In this document: positions 18,548 through 27,633 of the stretch, piece by piece
Position numbering within the stretch: the stretch's first letter is position 1
Layout of the letters: every line of letters starts with the position of its first letter
Assembly: GCA_963765875.1 (NCBI GenBank)
Contig: CAVXYK010000014.1
Span: 62,001-126,000 of the forward strand
Direction of reading: 5' to 3'
Length of the DNA stretch: 64,000 nt
Source: JAWKOK01 sp963765875
GTDB lineage: Bacteria > Chloroflexota > Anaerolineae > Caldilineales > Caldilineaceae
Notes under the pieces: model-generated
Database searches by the model: none
Seen by the model: the letters and a program-made list of their open reading frames with translations, nothing else
Told to the model about the DNA's origin: nothing
Position numbers and translations under genes: made by a program

Positions 18548-19843
18548 TCACGTCCAGCCGCGAATACCAGCCTGCTCGTAAATCCCGGCTCCGATGAAGC
18601 GACTTCGGTCCCCCAGGTTGCGCTCAATACGCAACACCTCATTCCACTTCGACATCCGTTCACTACGCGCAAACGAGCCGACCTTGAGTTGGCCCGCATT
18701 GGTGGCCACTGCCAGGTGCGAAATGAACGCGTCCTCAGTCTCACCGGAGCGGGCCGAGACTACCGGCAGCCAGCCCGCCTCCTGGGTCATGTGGATGGCG
18801 TCAATGGTCTCGGAGACGGTGCCGATCTGGTTGAGTTTGATGAGCACCGAGTTGGCCACGCCCCGCTCGATGCCCTGCTTTATGCGCGTCAGATTGGTCG
18901 TGAAGAGATCGTCGCCGATCAGTTGAACGCGGTCCCCAAGGGCGGCATGAATCCTCTCCCACCCGGTCCAGTCCGTGTCAGCCAGCGGATCCTCGATGGA
19001 GATCACCGGATAGGTCTCGCACCAGCCGATCAGCAGGTCGGCAAACTCGTCTGAGCTGAAGGTACGATCCTCCAATGCAAATCGATAGCGCCCGTCAGAA
19101 TAGAGATCGCTGGCTGCAATGTCCAACGAGATGGCGACCTCCTTGCCCGGCTCGTAGCCGGCGCGGTGCATGGCCTCGATGAAGAAGTCGAAGACAGCTT
19201 CATTGCTGTCGAAATCGGGCCAGAATCCACCCTCGTCGGCCAGGCCCATGTACTGTTCGCGCTCCTTGAGAATATCAGCCGCTGCGTGGTAGACATTGTG
19301 TGTGATCTCGAGCGTTTCAGTGTATGTACGTGCGCCGGTTGCGATGAGCAGAAAGTCCTGGACGTCGGTGCGCCAGTTGGCATGGGCGCCGCCGCCGATG
19401 ATCTGGATCTCAGGCAGGGGAAGCAGCGTGCCGTCGCCCTGCCCCAGAACCTGATAGAGCGGTTTCCCCTGGGCACGGGCAACTGCGTCCGCTGTGGCCA
19501 TGGAGACGCCCAGGATGGCATTGGCTCCCAGCGAGCGCTTGTTGTCGGTTCCGTCAAGGTCGATCATCGTCTGATCGATGGCGCGTTGATCGGTAGCGTC
19601 TTTGCCCATCAGCGCCGGCGCGATCCGCTTGCGGATGTTGTCAATGGCCTGGAAGACAGACTTGCCACGATAGCGATCAACATTGCCGTCACGCAGTTCC
19701 AGCGCTTCATATTGACCCGTCGATGCGCCCGAAGGGACCGAGCCGATACCGGTTGCCCCGTCGTCAACAGTGACTACCGCTTCAACGGTCGGGTTGCCGC
19801 GAGAGTCAAAGATCTGGTAGGCGTCGATGGCGGTAATTTTCAT
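18548..19843 (-). CDS. Enolase-family protein with altered active site
   Basis: A 431-residue enolase homologue. Present: SVPSGASTGQYEALELRDG, H154 in GGGAHANW, E204 in LADEGGF, metal ligands D241 (SLDIAAS), E284 (IEDPLAD) and D311 (GDDLFTTN), base K336 (VLIKLNQIG), R365-S366, and K387 (QLKVGSFARSER). Two catalytic positions differ from canonical enolases (yeast numbering): Glu168 is Asp (D163 in TDVQDFLL instead of IQEFM), and His373 is Ala (A364 in VVSARSGETED instead of SHRSGETED). ATG 19843 was chosen for AAGGAG upstream; 50 upstream codons are non-family. It follows an APH-type kinase gene by 101 bases. It may be a glycolytic enolase with reduced activity or an enolase-like enzyme with another substrate. 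Confidence 0.85.
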   Translation of the reverse strand: MKITAIDAYQIFDSRGNPTVEAVVTVDDGATGIGSVPSGASTGQYEALELRDGNVDRYRGKSVFQAIDNIRKRIAPALMGKDATDQRAIDQTMIDLDGTDNKRSLGANAILGVSMATADAVARAQGKPLYQVLGQGDGTLLPLPEIQIIGGGAHANWRTDVQDFLLIATGARTYTETLEITHNVYHAAADILKEREQYMGLADEGGFWPDFDSNEAVFDFFIEAMHRAGYEPGKEVAISLDIAASDLYSDGRYRFALEDRTFSSDEFADLLIGWCETYPVISIEDPLADTDWTGWERIHAALGDRVQLIGDDLFTTNLTRIKQGIERGVANSVLIKLNQIGTVSETIDAIHMTQEAGWLPVVSARSGETEDAFISHLAVATNAGQLKVGSFARSERMSKWNEVLRIERNLGDRSRFIGAGIYEQAGIRGWT

Positions 19844-19944
19844 GAGGTGAACTCCTTGGTGGGCCAAAGGAAAAACAATCCACGAGAGGACACGAATTAC
19901 CAAGAAAAAAGGTTCCTTCGTGATAATTCGTCTCCCTGCGTGGA

Positions 19945-20961
19945 TCAGGTTATTGGTGGGTGTTGTTTTAAGTCCGACAGACAGCTTCTCCACATGGCCA
20001 GGAACTCGGACAGATGGCCTGGCGTGTCGGGTACAATTTGGGCCACAAATCGGCGAACGAGATCCTGTTGCTCCACATCAGTGATGTATTCTGCCGGCGA
20101 CTTTCCGTCAATCCGCGCCAGCATCAACATGGGGAGCAATCGTACAACGCGAGTTTCCAGACCGTCGATGAAGGGTTCGCCCAACGTTGTTGTGTATGCA
20201 CGCCAGAATCGAGAGGCCAGCGCCAGATACGGTTCGGGAGCGGCAGAAAAATGGAGTGACTTGAGTAGAAAATGGTTGAGCAGAAAGGCGACATCAAAGG
20301 CCGGTTCTCCGAACCAGGCGACTTCGCAGTCGAGCAGCACCAGCCGCCCTCTGCGGATCAGCATGTTCTTGGGGCTGAAGTCACCATGGACCAGACAGAC
20401 TTTCGTCTCCTGGATGCGCTGGGACTCAGCCTCAAGGTAGGTGGCCAGCTCGGGATGGCGAGATGCTGTCGTGAGCAGGTAGGGATCGAGACGAAGCTCG
20501 AAGAAGTTGCCGGTCGAGTCAAAGGTCTTTGCAGCAGACTGATCGCCCCATGACACACTGTGGATTTTCCCCAGAATGCGACCCGCTTCATCAGCATAGA
20601 TCGGGTCCACATCGCCTGCCAGCAGAGCACTCTTCCAGTTCTCAAAGCCGCCTCCCAGGTACTCCATCACAAAGAGTCCTGCATCGGGGTCACTGAAGAG
20701 GATCGAGGGCACCGCCTCGGGCACAATCTCGCCGACGTAGCGAAGATAGGCCTGCTCGTAATCGTTGCGCGACACATCGGCGTACCAGTCGTCCTGGACA
20801 CGCAGCTTGTCCAGAGCCCGTTTGACGACAAAGGATCGCTCTGGCGTCGTGACCAATCGAATGTCGGAGGAGACCCCGCCGGTGAGCGGCGTGACCGAAA
20901 TCTCTGCTCCTTCAACGAGGTCCGCAGCTCGCAATATGCAGATCAGTTTCTCAGTATCCAT
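19945..20961 (-). CDS. APH/choline-kinase-family phosphotransferase
   Basis: A 338-residue kinase-fold protein. Motifs: PLTGGVSSDIRLV (Gly-rich loop), SFVVKRAL (ATP lysine), LFVMEYLGGG (hinge), the Brenner motif LVHGDFSPKNML with catalytic Asp, and LLDCEVAWFGEPAFDVAFLL, where the usual metal-binding DxE reads DCE. The family phosphorylates small hydroxyl compounds (aminoglycosides, choline, homoserine, fructosamines, sugars). Specificity cannot be read. It is on the same strand as and directly upstream of the divergent enolase, with 101 bases between, so the two may be co-transcribed and could act in one pathway (inference). ATG 20961. Confidence 0.88.
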   Translation of the reverse strand: MDTEKLICILRAADLVEGAEISVTPLTGGVSSDIRLVTTPERSFVVKRALDKLRVQDDWYADVSRNDYEQAYLRYVGEIVPEAVPSILFSDPDAGLFVMEYLGGGFENWKSALLAGDVDPIYADEAGRILGKIHSVSWGDQSAAKTFDSTGNFFELRLDPYLLTTASRHPELATYLEAESQRIQETKVCLVHGDFSPKNMLIRRGRLVLLDCEVAWFGEPAFDVAFLLNHFLLKSLHFSAAPEPYLALASRFWRAYTTTLGEPFIDGLETRVVRLLPMLMLARIDGKSPAEYITDVEQQDLVRRFVAQIVPDTPGHLSEFLAMWRSCLSDLKQHPPIT

Positions 20962-21164
20962 CTCTCGACTCCGTGGCTCAAGACGAACGCTCGCAGGTGT
21001 GGAAGCGCTGGCAAGCAGTCTATCACCGCACCGGCAGAGCGGGCAAAGGGCTGGGGACGACTGGGGTTTGAATACTGTGCGAGGCCATACGCTGTGCTAT
21101 AACTATTGAAAAATATCGACTTGGAAACGCCCTGCGTGTCCACATCGCTTCAAAAGTAGGAACT

Positions 21165-23633
21165 ATGTCCACTTCCATCATCATTGGTTTGCTCTCTGCA
21201 TTGTTCGTCCTGGTCGCCGTCTTGGGCGGCGGCTATTTCTTTATCTACTGGTGGATGATTCAGCGCCCTGTGCCCAAGCTCGACGGTACGGTCGTGATGG
21301 CTGGCCTGGCAGCCCCTGTGCAGGTGCTGCGGGACAAATTCGCCATCCCACACATTCATGCAGCAAGCCGAGCCGATCTCTTCCGGGCACAGGGCTACGT
21401 CCACGCCCAAGAGCGGCTCTGGCAGATGGAGCAGCAGCGGCGCACGGCCAGAGGGACGCTGGCCATACTCTTCGGTGAGGCGGCGTTGGATGCGGACCGC
21501 TTCTCCCGTATCGTCGGTTTTTGGCGCGCAGCAGAGGCAGAGGTTGCGACACTGGATCCCGATACCCGGCAAACACTCGATTGGTATGCTGAGGGTGTCA
21601 ACCAGTTCATTGAAGCCAACCGGGGGAAGCTTGCCGCGGAGTTCAACCTGCTGCGGACCGAGCCGGAACCGTGGCAGGCCATCGATAGCGTCGGGGTCTG
21701 GAAAGTCTTTGCCTGGGGACTGAGCGGCAACTGGGAAAGCGAACTGATACGTTTGCGTCTGCTCGATGAACTTGGCCCGATCCGCGCGGCCGATCTCGAA
21801 CCGAACTATCCAGAACAGACGCCGCTCATTCAGGAAGGCGTGGGCAGCGAAGAATCGACACGCATGTTGTATGCTGCAGGCCTGCTGCTCAATCAGTACG
21901 AACAGGTGAAGCAGTGGTATAGCGTCATCGGCGACGGACAGGGCAGCAATTCATGGGCATTGGCGCCCGAACGGACTGAGACCGGCAAGCCCATGCTCTG
22001 CAACGATCCACATCTCGCGCTCCAGATTCCGGGAACGTGGTACGAGAATCAGCTTTCCGCCCCTGATTTCGCCGTTAGCGGCGTCTCCTATCCGGGCATC
22101 CCCGGCATCGTCATCGGCCACAATGAATCGATCGCCTGGGGCCTGACAAATGCCATGGTAGATGTCCAGGACCTCTTCATGGAGCGCGCCCATCCGGACG
22201 ACCCGACCCGCTTCGAATTTAGGGGGGAATGGGAAGAAGCCACGATCCACGAAGAAGTGATCCAGGTCCGTCGTCAGGCCCAGCCACATGTCGAACGTGT
22301 GGTCGTCACACGACATGGTCCGTTGATCAGCAGGCTGGTGAAAGACCTTACGCACGGTGAAAATGCTTGCTCTGTTCCGTTGGCTCTGCAGTGGACGGGC
22401 CACCAGCCTGACACGACGCTGCGTGCCTTGCTCGACCTCAACCAGGCGCACAATCAAGAGGAGTTTGAGCATGCATTGACGGGCTGGACATCACCGCCTC
22501 AGAACGTGACCTATGCCGACTCAGACGGTCACATCGGCTATGTGCTTGCGGGGCGCATTCCTCTGCGAGAGCAGAACTTGGGACTCTTACCTGCACCCGG
22601 CTGGAGCGGGGAACATGAATGGCAGAGCTACATCCCCGACGCTGAACTGCCACGGCTCTTTGATCCGCCCTCCGGTGCAATCGTCGCCGCGAACAACAAG
22701 ATGGTAGGCGACGACTATCCGTACTTCCTCGGCATTGAGTTTGCACCCGGCTGGCGCGCCAAACGTATTGAAACGATGATTGCCAGAAAACCAAAACATG
22801 CCGGCCATGATATGGAAGCGATGCAGCTCGATACCGGCAGCACCTTTGCCGAGGCACTGGCGCCGTGGATCGGCCTTCTGCACAGTGAGGACCCATTTGA
22901 AAAAGTGGCGCTCAACGCCATCCGCAACTGGAATTACAGAATGGATACCGACAGCGAGGCCGCTCTGGTCTTCCACTACATGCTGCTCTATCTCCTCGAA
23001 ATGACCTTCGGCGACAAGGTTGGCCCGCCACGAGCCGGCTTTCTCGGCATCTCAGACAGCCCATTTGCGCCGACCAACGGCTTCATGTCACGCGCCGAAG
23101 TGCGTCTGTTGCAGATCTTGAGCGAGAACGACTCGTCCACCTGGTACATGGAAGCCAAAACGGGGCGCCCGCGCACCCGGGAGCAGTTGTTGCATGAGGC
23201 GCTGACCTTGGCCGTGAAGCGTATCCGCAAGACAGTGGGCGACAGTGCACTCAAGTGGGACTGGGGCCGCAGCCACCAGATCCGCTACGTGCATCAGTTG
23301 GGCAGTGCGCGTTTCCTGCGAGGCTTTTTCAACCGCGGCCCCTTTCCCATCGGCGGCGACGGCACCACGCCGTTGCAAACGCGCCACGCACCCAATTTCC
23401 CCCTGGGTCTGGTCCAGATTACACCCAGCTATCGACAGATCTACGAGGTGGGCGATTGGGATCGGACCAAAACAGTCACCACAAGCGGTCAGTCCGGCCA
23501 CCCGATGAGCGATCATTATGACAACCAGATTGCCATGTTCCGGGAGGGTGTCTACCATCCGATGGCATGGTCACCCGAGGCAGTTGAAGAGACGGTCGTC
23601 TATCGGACGGTGTTGACCTCAGGGACCCCGTAG
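21165..23633 (+). CDS. Penicillin-acylase family Ntn-hydrolase
   Basis: An 822-residue precursor. An N-terminal transmembrane signal segment (residues 4-28) targets it to the membrane or outside. The alpha-chain region has VLRDKFAIPHIHA and AQGYVHAQERLWQMEQQRR. Autocleavage is expected before S261 in GDGQGSNSWAL, giving a beta chain with an N-terminal serine nucleophile. CNDPHLALQIPGTWYENQL, GIPGIVIGHNESIAWGLTN and the late WDWGRSHQIRYVHQLG, GGDGTTPLQ and GQSGHPMSDHYDNQ are all family landmarks. Such enzymes cleave amide bonds in penicillins, acyl-homoserine lactones or acylated peptides; which one applies here is not shown. The gene stands alone and is convergent with the SLC13 permease. Confidence 0.92.
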   Translation: MSTSIIIGLLSALFVLVAVLGGGYFFIYWWMIQRPVPKLDGTVVMAGLAAPVQVLRDKFAIPHIHAASRADLFRAQGYVHAQERLWQMEQQRRTARGTLAILFGEAALDADRFSRIVGFWRAAEAEVATLDPDTRQTLDWYAEGVNQFIEANRGKLAAEFNLLRTEPEPWQAIDSVGVWKVFAWGLSGNWESELIRLRLLDELGPIRAADLEPNYPEQTPLIQEGVGSEESTRMLYAAGLLLNQYEQVKQWYSVIGDGQGSNSWALAPERTETGKPMLCNDPHLALQIPGTWYENQLSAPDFAVSGVSYPGIPGIVIGHNESIAWGLTNAMVDVQDLFMERAHPDDPTRFEFRGEWEEATIHEEVIQVRRQAQPHVERVVVTRHGPLISRLVKDLTHGENACSVPLALQWTGHQPDTTLRALLDLNQAHNQEEFEHALTGWTSPPQNVTYADSDGHIGYVLAGRIPLREQNLGLLPAPGWSGEHEWQSYIPDAELPRLFDPPSGAIVAANNKMVGDDYPYFLGIEFAPGWRAKRIETMIARKPKHAGHDMEAMQLDTGSTFAEALAPWIGLLHSEDPFEKVALNAIRNWNYRMDTDSEAALVFHYMLLYLLEMTFGDKVGPPRAGFLGISDSPFAPTNGFMSRAEVRLLQILSENDSSTWYMEAKTGRPRTREQLLHEALTLAVKRIRKTVGDSALKWDWGRSHQIRYVHQLGSARFLRGFFNRGPFPIGGDGTTPLQTRHAPNFPLGLVQITPSYRQIYEVGDWDRTKTVTTSGQSGHPMSDHYDNQIAMFREGVYHPMAWSPEAVEETVVYRTVLTSGTP

Positions 23634-23694
23634 GGCGCGACCCTTGTGGTCGCCCGCCGCATCGGGAAACAACCCCCGACTTGACCAAACCCGC

Positions 23695-25575
23695 CTACAA
23701 CGGATAGATGATCGGAATCATGAACGTGGCCACCAGCCAGAGGATGATCGACAGCGGCACACCAATGCGCAGATAGTCCGTGAAAGTGTAGCCGCCGGGC
23801 CCCATGACGATGGCATTGGTCTGGTAGCCCATGGGCGTCATGAAGCTGGCGCTGGCGCCGAAGGCTATCGCCATTAGCAGCGGCGTTGGACTGATGCCGA
23901 GGGTGACGGAAAGGCTGAGACCAATGGGCATTAGCAGCACAGCGACCGCGTTGTTGGAAAGGATCTGGGTCAGCAGATTGGTCATCAGGTAGAAGACGGA
24001 GAGGAAGATGACCGGACTTGCATCGCCCAGAAAGTGAAGCATTAGATCGACAATATCCTGAGCCAAGCCAGTCGTCTCCATGGCCAACCCAAGGGGAATG
24101 GTACCGGCCAGCAGAAAGAGCGTCCCTGCATCTAGCGAGCTTATCGCCTCGTCCACACGCAGACATTTTGTAATAATCATGGCTGACGCGCCGCCCAACG
24201 CCAGTATCGCCACAGGAATCGACGTCAACACGGCCAAAATCACGACCATCGCCATGATCAACAGCGCGATGCGATTCTTGGTGGTGCGTAGGATACCGCT
24301 GTCGACGCCCTCGACAAGCATCAGTTTCCCGCTCTCTGCTGCTGTATGCAAACCGGCCGGTTTTCCTTGCAGCAGCAGCACATCGCCGTCGGAGAGCCGA
24401 ATATCACGCAATCCAGAGACAAATGGGCGCCCCCGATGCTGGAGCCCCATGATCTTGACGCCAAATTGGCGGTTGAGCTTCAGATCGCCGATCAGTTGAC
24501 CGTTGTGGGACGAATTAGGCAGCACCACGGCCTCCATGACCTGGCTCTCGATATCACCCACCGGAACCCGCTCGCCGTCCTCTAGCACCGGGGCCAGATA
24601 GGTGCCGGTCGCCTCCGCAAACTTGGAAATCTCGCCTGCCGTGCCGGTCACGATCAGCATATCACCCTCAGCCAATGTGACCCCGTTGGTTTCCTCGGCG
24701 CGATAGATTACCGGCTCTCGCAGGATCTGCAATAGTTCAACAGTCTTTTGCTCATCGTCGCCCTCATCTCCGCCCAGTCGACGGACATTGTCGATGCGCC
24801 GATGTCGTCGTTGCACGGCGGGCGTCCGCGGCCTATCCAACATGGCAATTCTTGAGAAGACCGCGTCAACAGACATACCCACCACTTGACTATCTGCTGG
24901 GACCAATAGTTCGGTCACATATGCATTGCGTGCTCGCTCGCCGGCCAACTCAGAGAGCGATGTCCGGTCCGGCAGCAAGCTGTCGCTGAGCAGCACTACG
25001 TAGACTGTTCCAATAACGGTGAAGATAACGCCGAGCGGGAAAAACTCGAAGATACCGAATCCGGGCCCGCCGGCCTGGCGATAGAGGTCATCTAGCAGAA
25101 TGTTGGTACTGGTCCCCAACAACGTCATGGTGCCGCCCAATATCGAGAAATAGCTGAGCGGCATCAGCAATCTGGCTGGACGGATGCGCAGCTGACGACT
25201 GAGCGAGAGCAAGACCGGCACCAACATAACGACGACGGGCGTGTTGTTGACAAATGCGCTTGACGTCGAGGAAACCAGGCCGATCGACGTGAGGAGACGA
25301 CGCACGCTGCCACTGGAGAATCGCACCAAGAAGGCTGTGACTGCCTCAAGCGCACCTGTACGCAGGAGGCCGCCGCTCAGCACGAACATGGCTGCGACTG
25401 TCACCATTGCCGTACTGGAAAAGCCGGACAGCGCCTGGTTGGCATCGAGTAGACCCGTGAAGCCCAGGCTGGCAATGATCAGTAGCGAGGTCACTTCCGT
25501 CGGCAGCCAGCGCGTCAAAAAAAGAACGGTCGCGCCTGCAATCAATAGGATCAGAATTATCTGCTCGAGCGTCAC
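23695..25575 (-). CDS. SLC13/DASS family permease with two RCK_C (TrkA-C) domains
   Basis: A 626-residue transporter. An N-terminal set of about five to six helices contains the first signature (STSSAFVNNTPVVVMLVPVL and GTMTLLGTSTNILL). Two soluble TrkA-C type domains follow at about residues 215-300 and 320-415 (ELLVPADSQVVGMSVD, EGDMLIVTGTAGEIS, VMEAVVLPNSSHNGQLIGDL, LSDGDVLLLQGKP). A C-terminal membrane half repeats the signature (MTNLLTQILSNNAVAVLLMP, ASFMTPMGYQTNAIVMGPGG). The family moves dicarboxylates, sulfate or other anions with Na+ or H+. ATG 25575. It is convergent with the penicillin acylase. The 285 bases upstream contain no gene. Confidence 0.92.
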   Translation of the reverse strand: MTLEQIILILLIAGATVLFLTRWLPTEVTSLLIIASLGFTGLLDANQALSGFSSTAMVTVAAMFVLSGGLLRTGALEAVTAFLVRFSSGSVRRLLTSIGLVSSTSSAFVNNTPVVVMLVPVLLSLSRQLRIRPARLLMPLSYFSILGGTMTLLGTSTNILLDDLYRQAGGPGFGIFEFFPLGVIFTVIGTVYVVLLSDSLLPDRTSLSELAGERARNAYVTELLVPADSQVVGMSVDAVFSRIAMLDRPRTPAVQRRHRRIDNVRRLGGDEGDDEQKTVELLQILREPVIYRAEETNGVTLAEGDMLIVTGTAGEISKFAEATGTYLAPVLEDGERVPVGDIESQVMEAVVLPNSSHNGQLIGDLKLNRQFGVKIMGLQHRGRPFVSGLRDIRLSDGDVLLLQGKPAGLHTAAESGKLMLVEGVDSGILRTTKNRIALLIMAMVVILAVLTSIPVAILALGGASAMIITKCLRVDEAISSLDAGTLFLLAGTIPLGLAMETTGLAQDIVDLMLHFLGDASPVIFLSVFYLMTNLLTQILSNNAVAVLLMPIGLSLSVTLGISPTPLLMAIAFGASASFMTPMGYQTNAIVMGPGGYTFTDYLRIGVPLSIILWLVATFMIPIIYPL

Positions 25576-25860
25576 TCGATCTCCTTGTTCCGCATACTAC
25601 CGTCGATTCAGACGTTCGTCATGGGGAAATCAAACCACACTCCGGAAGATCGACCAAATCATATAAAACAGCATTGCTGCACCGCCAAATCTGAAAAAGG
25701 CGGCACAGCTTGTGGTAGAATGCCCAGCGGTGTAGCGTTGATCCAGTTCTGTGATCAAGCGAAGTTTTCCATTGAGCAGAAGACCACTACGCGATACGGC
25801 ATGGTCAGGGCTGACAGAATCGCCAGTGTGACATTCAACCTGAAAGGTGTTTGAGCGAGC

Positions 25861-26433
25861 ATGAATGATCCCATCGACCAGATTTTTGTTCAATTCCCTG
25901 AATATGAAACCGAGCGGCTGATTCTGCGCCAGATTGTTTCGGATGATGCAAAGGACGTCATGGCCATCTTCAAGGATGACATGGTTACCCAATACTACGA
26001 CCTCTATACATTCACGCGTATCGCCGAGGCAGTTGAGCTGATTGAGTATTTTTCGGAAAGCTACAGGTCCGAGCGCCAGATTCGCTGGGGCATCGTTCGC
26101 AAGGAGGATGATCAGTTGATCGGAACCTGCGGCTTCGTTGCACTCCACACCCACCGCGGCGAAATCGGCTACGATCTAGCCAGCGCCTACTGGCGTCAGG
26201 GATATATGACCGAGGCGTTGGAAGCCCTGATCGAGATCGGATTTGACGACATGCAGCTTCATCGCATTGAGGCGCTGGTGATGGTCCACAATAGGGCCTC
26301 GGCCGGCCTGCTGCGAAAGCTGGGCTTCACGGACGAGGGCATCCTCCGAGACTACGATTATTTCAAGGATGCCTTCCAGAGTCTGCGCTCATTCTCACTC
26401 CTGGCAGATGAACATGACGCTACGCAGAGATGA
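25861..26433 (+). CDS. GNAT N-acetyltransferase (RimJ/RimL type)
   Basis: A 190-residue acetyltransferase. It begins with FPEYETERLILRQIVSDDAK, the standard RimJ/RimL opening. It continues with WGIVRKEDDQLIGTCGF, then the pyrophosphate-binding region IGYDLASAYWRQGYMTEALE, IGFDDMQLHRIEALVMVHNR and GLLRKLGFTDEGILRDYDYF. All core motifs are intact, unlike several other GNAT genes in the window. ATG 25861, with a weak ribosome site. It probably acetylates a protein N-terminus or small amine; the target is unknown. Confidence 0.9.
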   Translation: MNDPIDQIFVQFPEYETERLILRQIVSDDAKDVMAIFKDDMVTQYYDLYTFTRIAEAVELIEYFSESYRSERQIRWGIVRKEDDQLIGTCGFVALHTHRGEIGYDLASAYWRQGYMTEALEALIEIGFDDMQLHRIEALVMVHNRASAGLLRKLGFTDEGILRDYDYFKDAFQSLRSFSLLADEHDATQR

Positions 26434-26442
26434 TCGCCCAAT

Positions 26443-26515
26443 AGACGCTATGAAAGCATGACTTCCGTAGATCCGTCGCGCACGCGTACCTTGTCACGTT
26501 TACGGCGTGACCTAC
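26443..26515. repeat. Dispersed palindromic repeat, copy B
   Basis: 73 bases related to copy A at 16095-16206. Both open with AGACGCTATGAAA-CATGACTTCCGTAG and close with the GTCACG...CGTGACCTAC stem. The inner 40-base palindrome of copy A is missing. The rest of the gap 26434-26723 shows no gene. Confidence 0.75.
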
Positions 26516-26723
26516 TGACAAAAATGTGCGTTTGTGCTCGTCAGGAGTATACTAAAAAGTCATGACAGATTTCGTAGGGCGGACTGGAGCCTGCTCTACA
26601 TTCCCTGCCAGGCGCCATGATAGGCTGTTGGACAGGGTTATCGTCACATGAAGAGAATCACGACTTCAGTGACATCGGTGAGGCTCGGCAGCAGTACGGA
26701 TCGGCAGCGGTGAGGAGTTTGGT

Positions 26724-27566
26724 TTGAAGACGATTCTGGTTCTATTGGCGCTGGCAATGCTTGCCGCACTCTTAGCGGGCTGCGTTTCACCGATTCATTC
26801 GCAGGAAACAGAATCGAGCGAGGCGGCATCCGAACTGTCAGGGGAGTTGATGGTCTTTGCAGCGGCGTCACTAACGGATGCATTTGGCACATTGGGGCAG
26901 ACATTTGAAGCAAAGCATCCCCAGGTGGACGTACAATTCAACTACGCCGGATCGCAGCAACTTGCGCAACAGCTGGTACAGGGCGCACCGGCGGATCTGT
27001 TTGCCAGTGCGAATTGGACACAGATGGAAACGGCAGTGAACTCGGGCCGCATCACGCCGGCGCAGGCCGTTCCCTTTGCAGGCAACCAACTGGTGATCAT
27101 CGTGCCGACCGAGAATCCGGCAATGATTGAATCTGTTTTCGACTTGGCCGAGCCCGGCAGCAAACTGATTGTCGCCGCAGAGGCAGTGCCCGTGGGCAGA
27201 TACACGCGACAGTTTTTGACAAACACTGCAGGCTCAGCCGATTTTCCGCCAGGATTTGCCGACGCTGTCCTGGCCAATGTCGTCTCCTACGAGCAGAACG
27301 TTCGTGCCGTGCTAAGCAAGGTGGTACTGGGCGAAGCCGATGCCGGGATCGTGTACAGCAGCGATATTGCCCGGCGCGCCGACCAGGTGACGAGCTTCGC
27401 GATACCGGATTCCGTAAACGTATCAGCCGGCTACCCCATAGCGCCTCTGGACGACTCAGACGAGTTGAAACTTGCTGACGCATTCGTCAGCTTTGTACGC
27501 TCGGCCGAAGGACAATCAATTTTGGTCGAGCATGGCTTTCTGCCTGAGACCAGCCTGGAACAATGA
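26724..27566 (+). CDS. modA: Molybdate ABC transporter substrate-binding lipoprotein
   Basis: A 280-residue binding protein. The signal peptide ends in a lipobox, AALLAGC, with the lipid-modified Cys at residue 20. The mature part begins LMVFAAASLTDAFGTLGQTF, followed by VQFNYAGSQQLAQQLVQGAP and ADLFASAN, the classical ModA signature. ERPV-like oxyanion contacts map to VSYEQNVRAVLSKV and GEADAGIVYSSD. The start is TTG 26724 with GAGGAG upstream. It captures molybdate or tungstate outside the membrane for the ModB channel encoded 67 bases downstream. No modC ATPase follows, so the energising subunit must be elsewhere. Confidence 0.93.
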   Translation: MKTILVLLALAMLAALLAGCVSPIHSQETESSEAASELSGELMVFAAASLTDAFGTLGQTFEAKHPQVDVQFNYAGSQQLAQQLVQGAPADLFASANWTQMETAVNSGRITPAQAVPFAGNQLVIIVPTENPAMIESVFDLAEPGSKLIVAAEAVPVGRYTRQFLTNTAGSADFPPGFADAVLANVVSYEQNVRAVLSKVVLGEADAGIVYSSDIARRADQVTSFAIPDSVNVSAGYPIAPLDDSDELKLADAFVSFVRSAEGQSILVEHGFLPETSLEQ

Positions 27567-27633
27567 TCGGGTATCCAGGATAGACCATCTAGAGTGACTG
27601 GCGTTTGAATACAGTAGCGAACGACACACAACC

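Noticed and set aside
19166..20440. 424-residue plus-strand frame across enolase and APH genes
   Set aside because: Both genes on the other strand have full catalytic motifs, and this frame has none.
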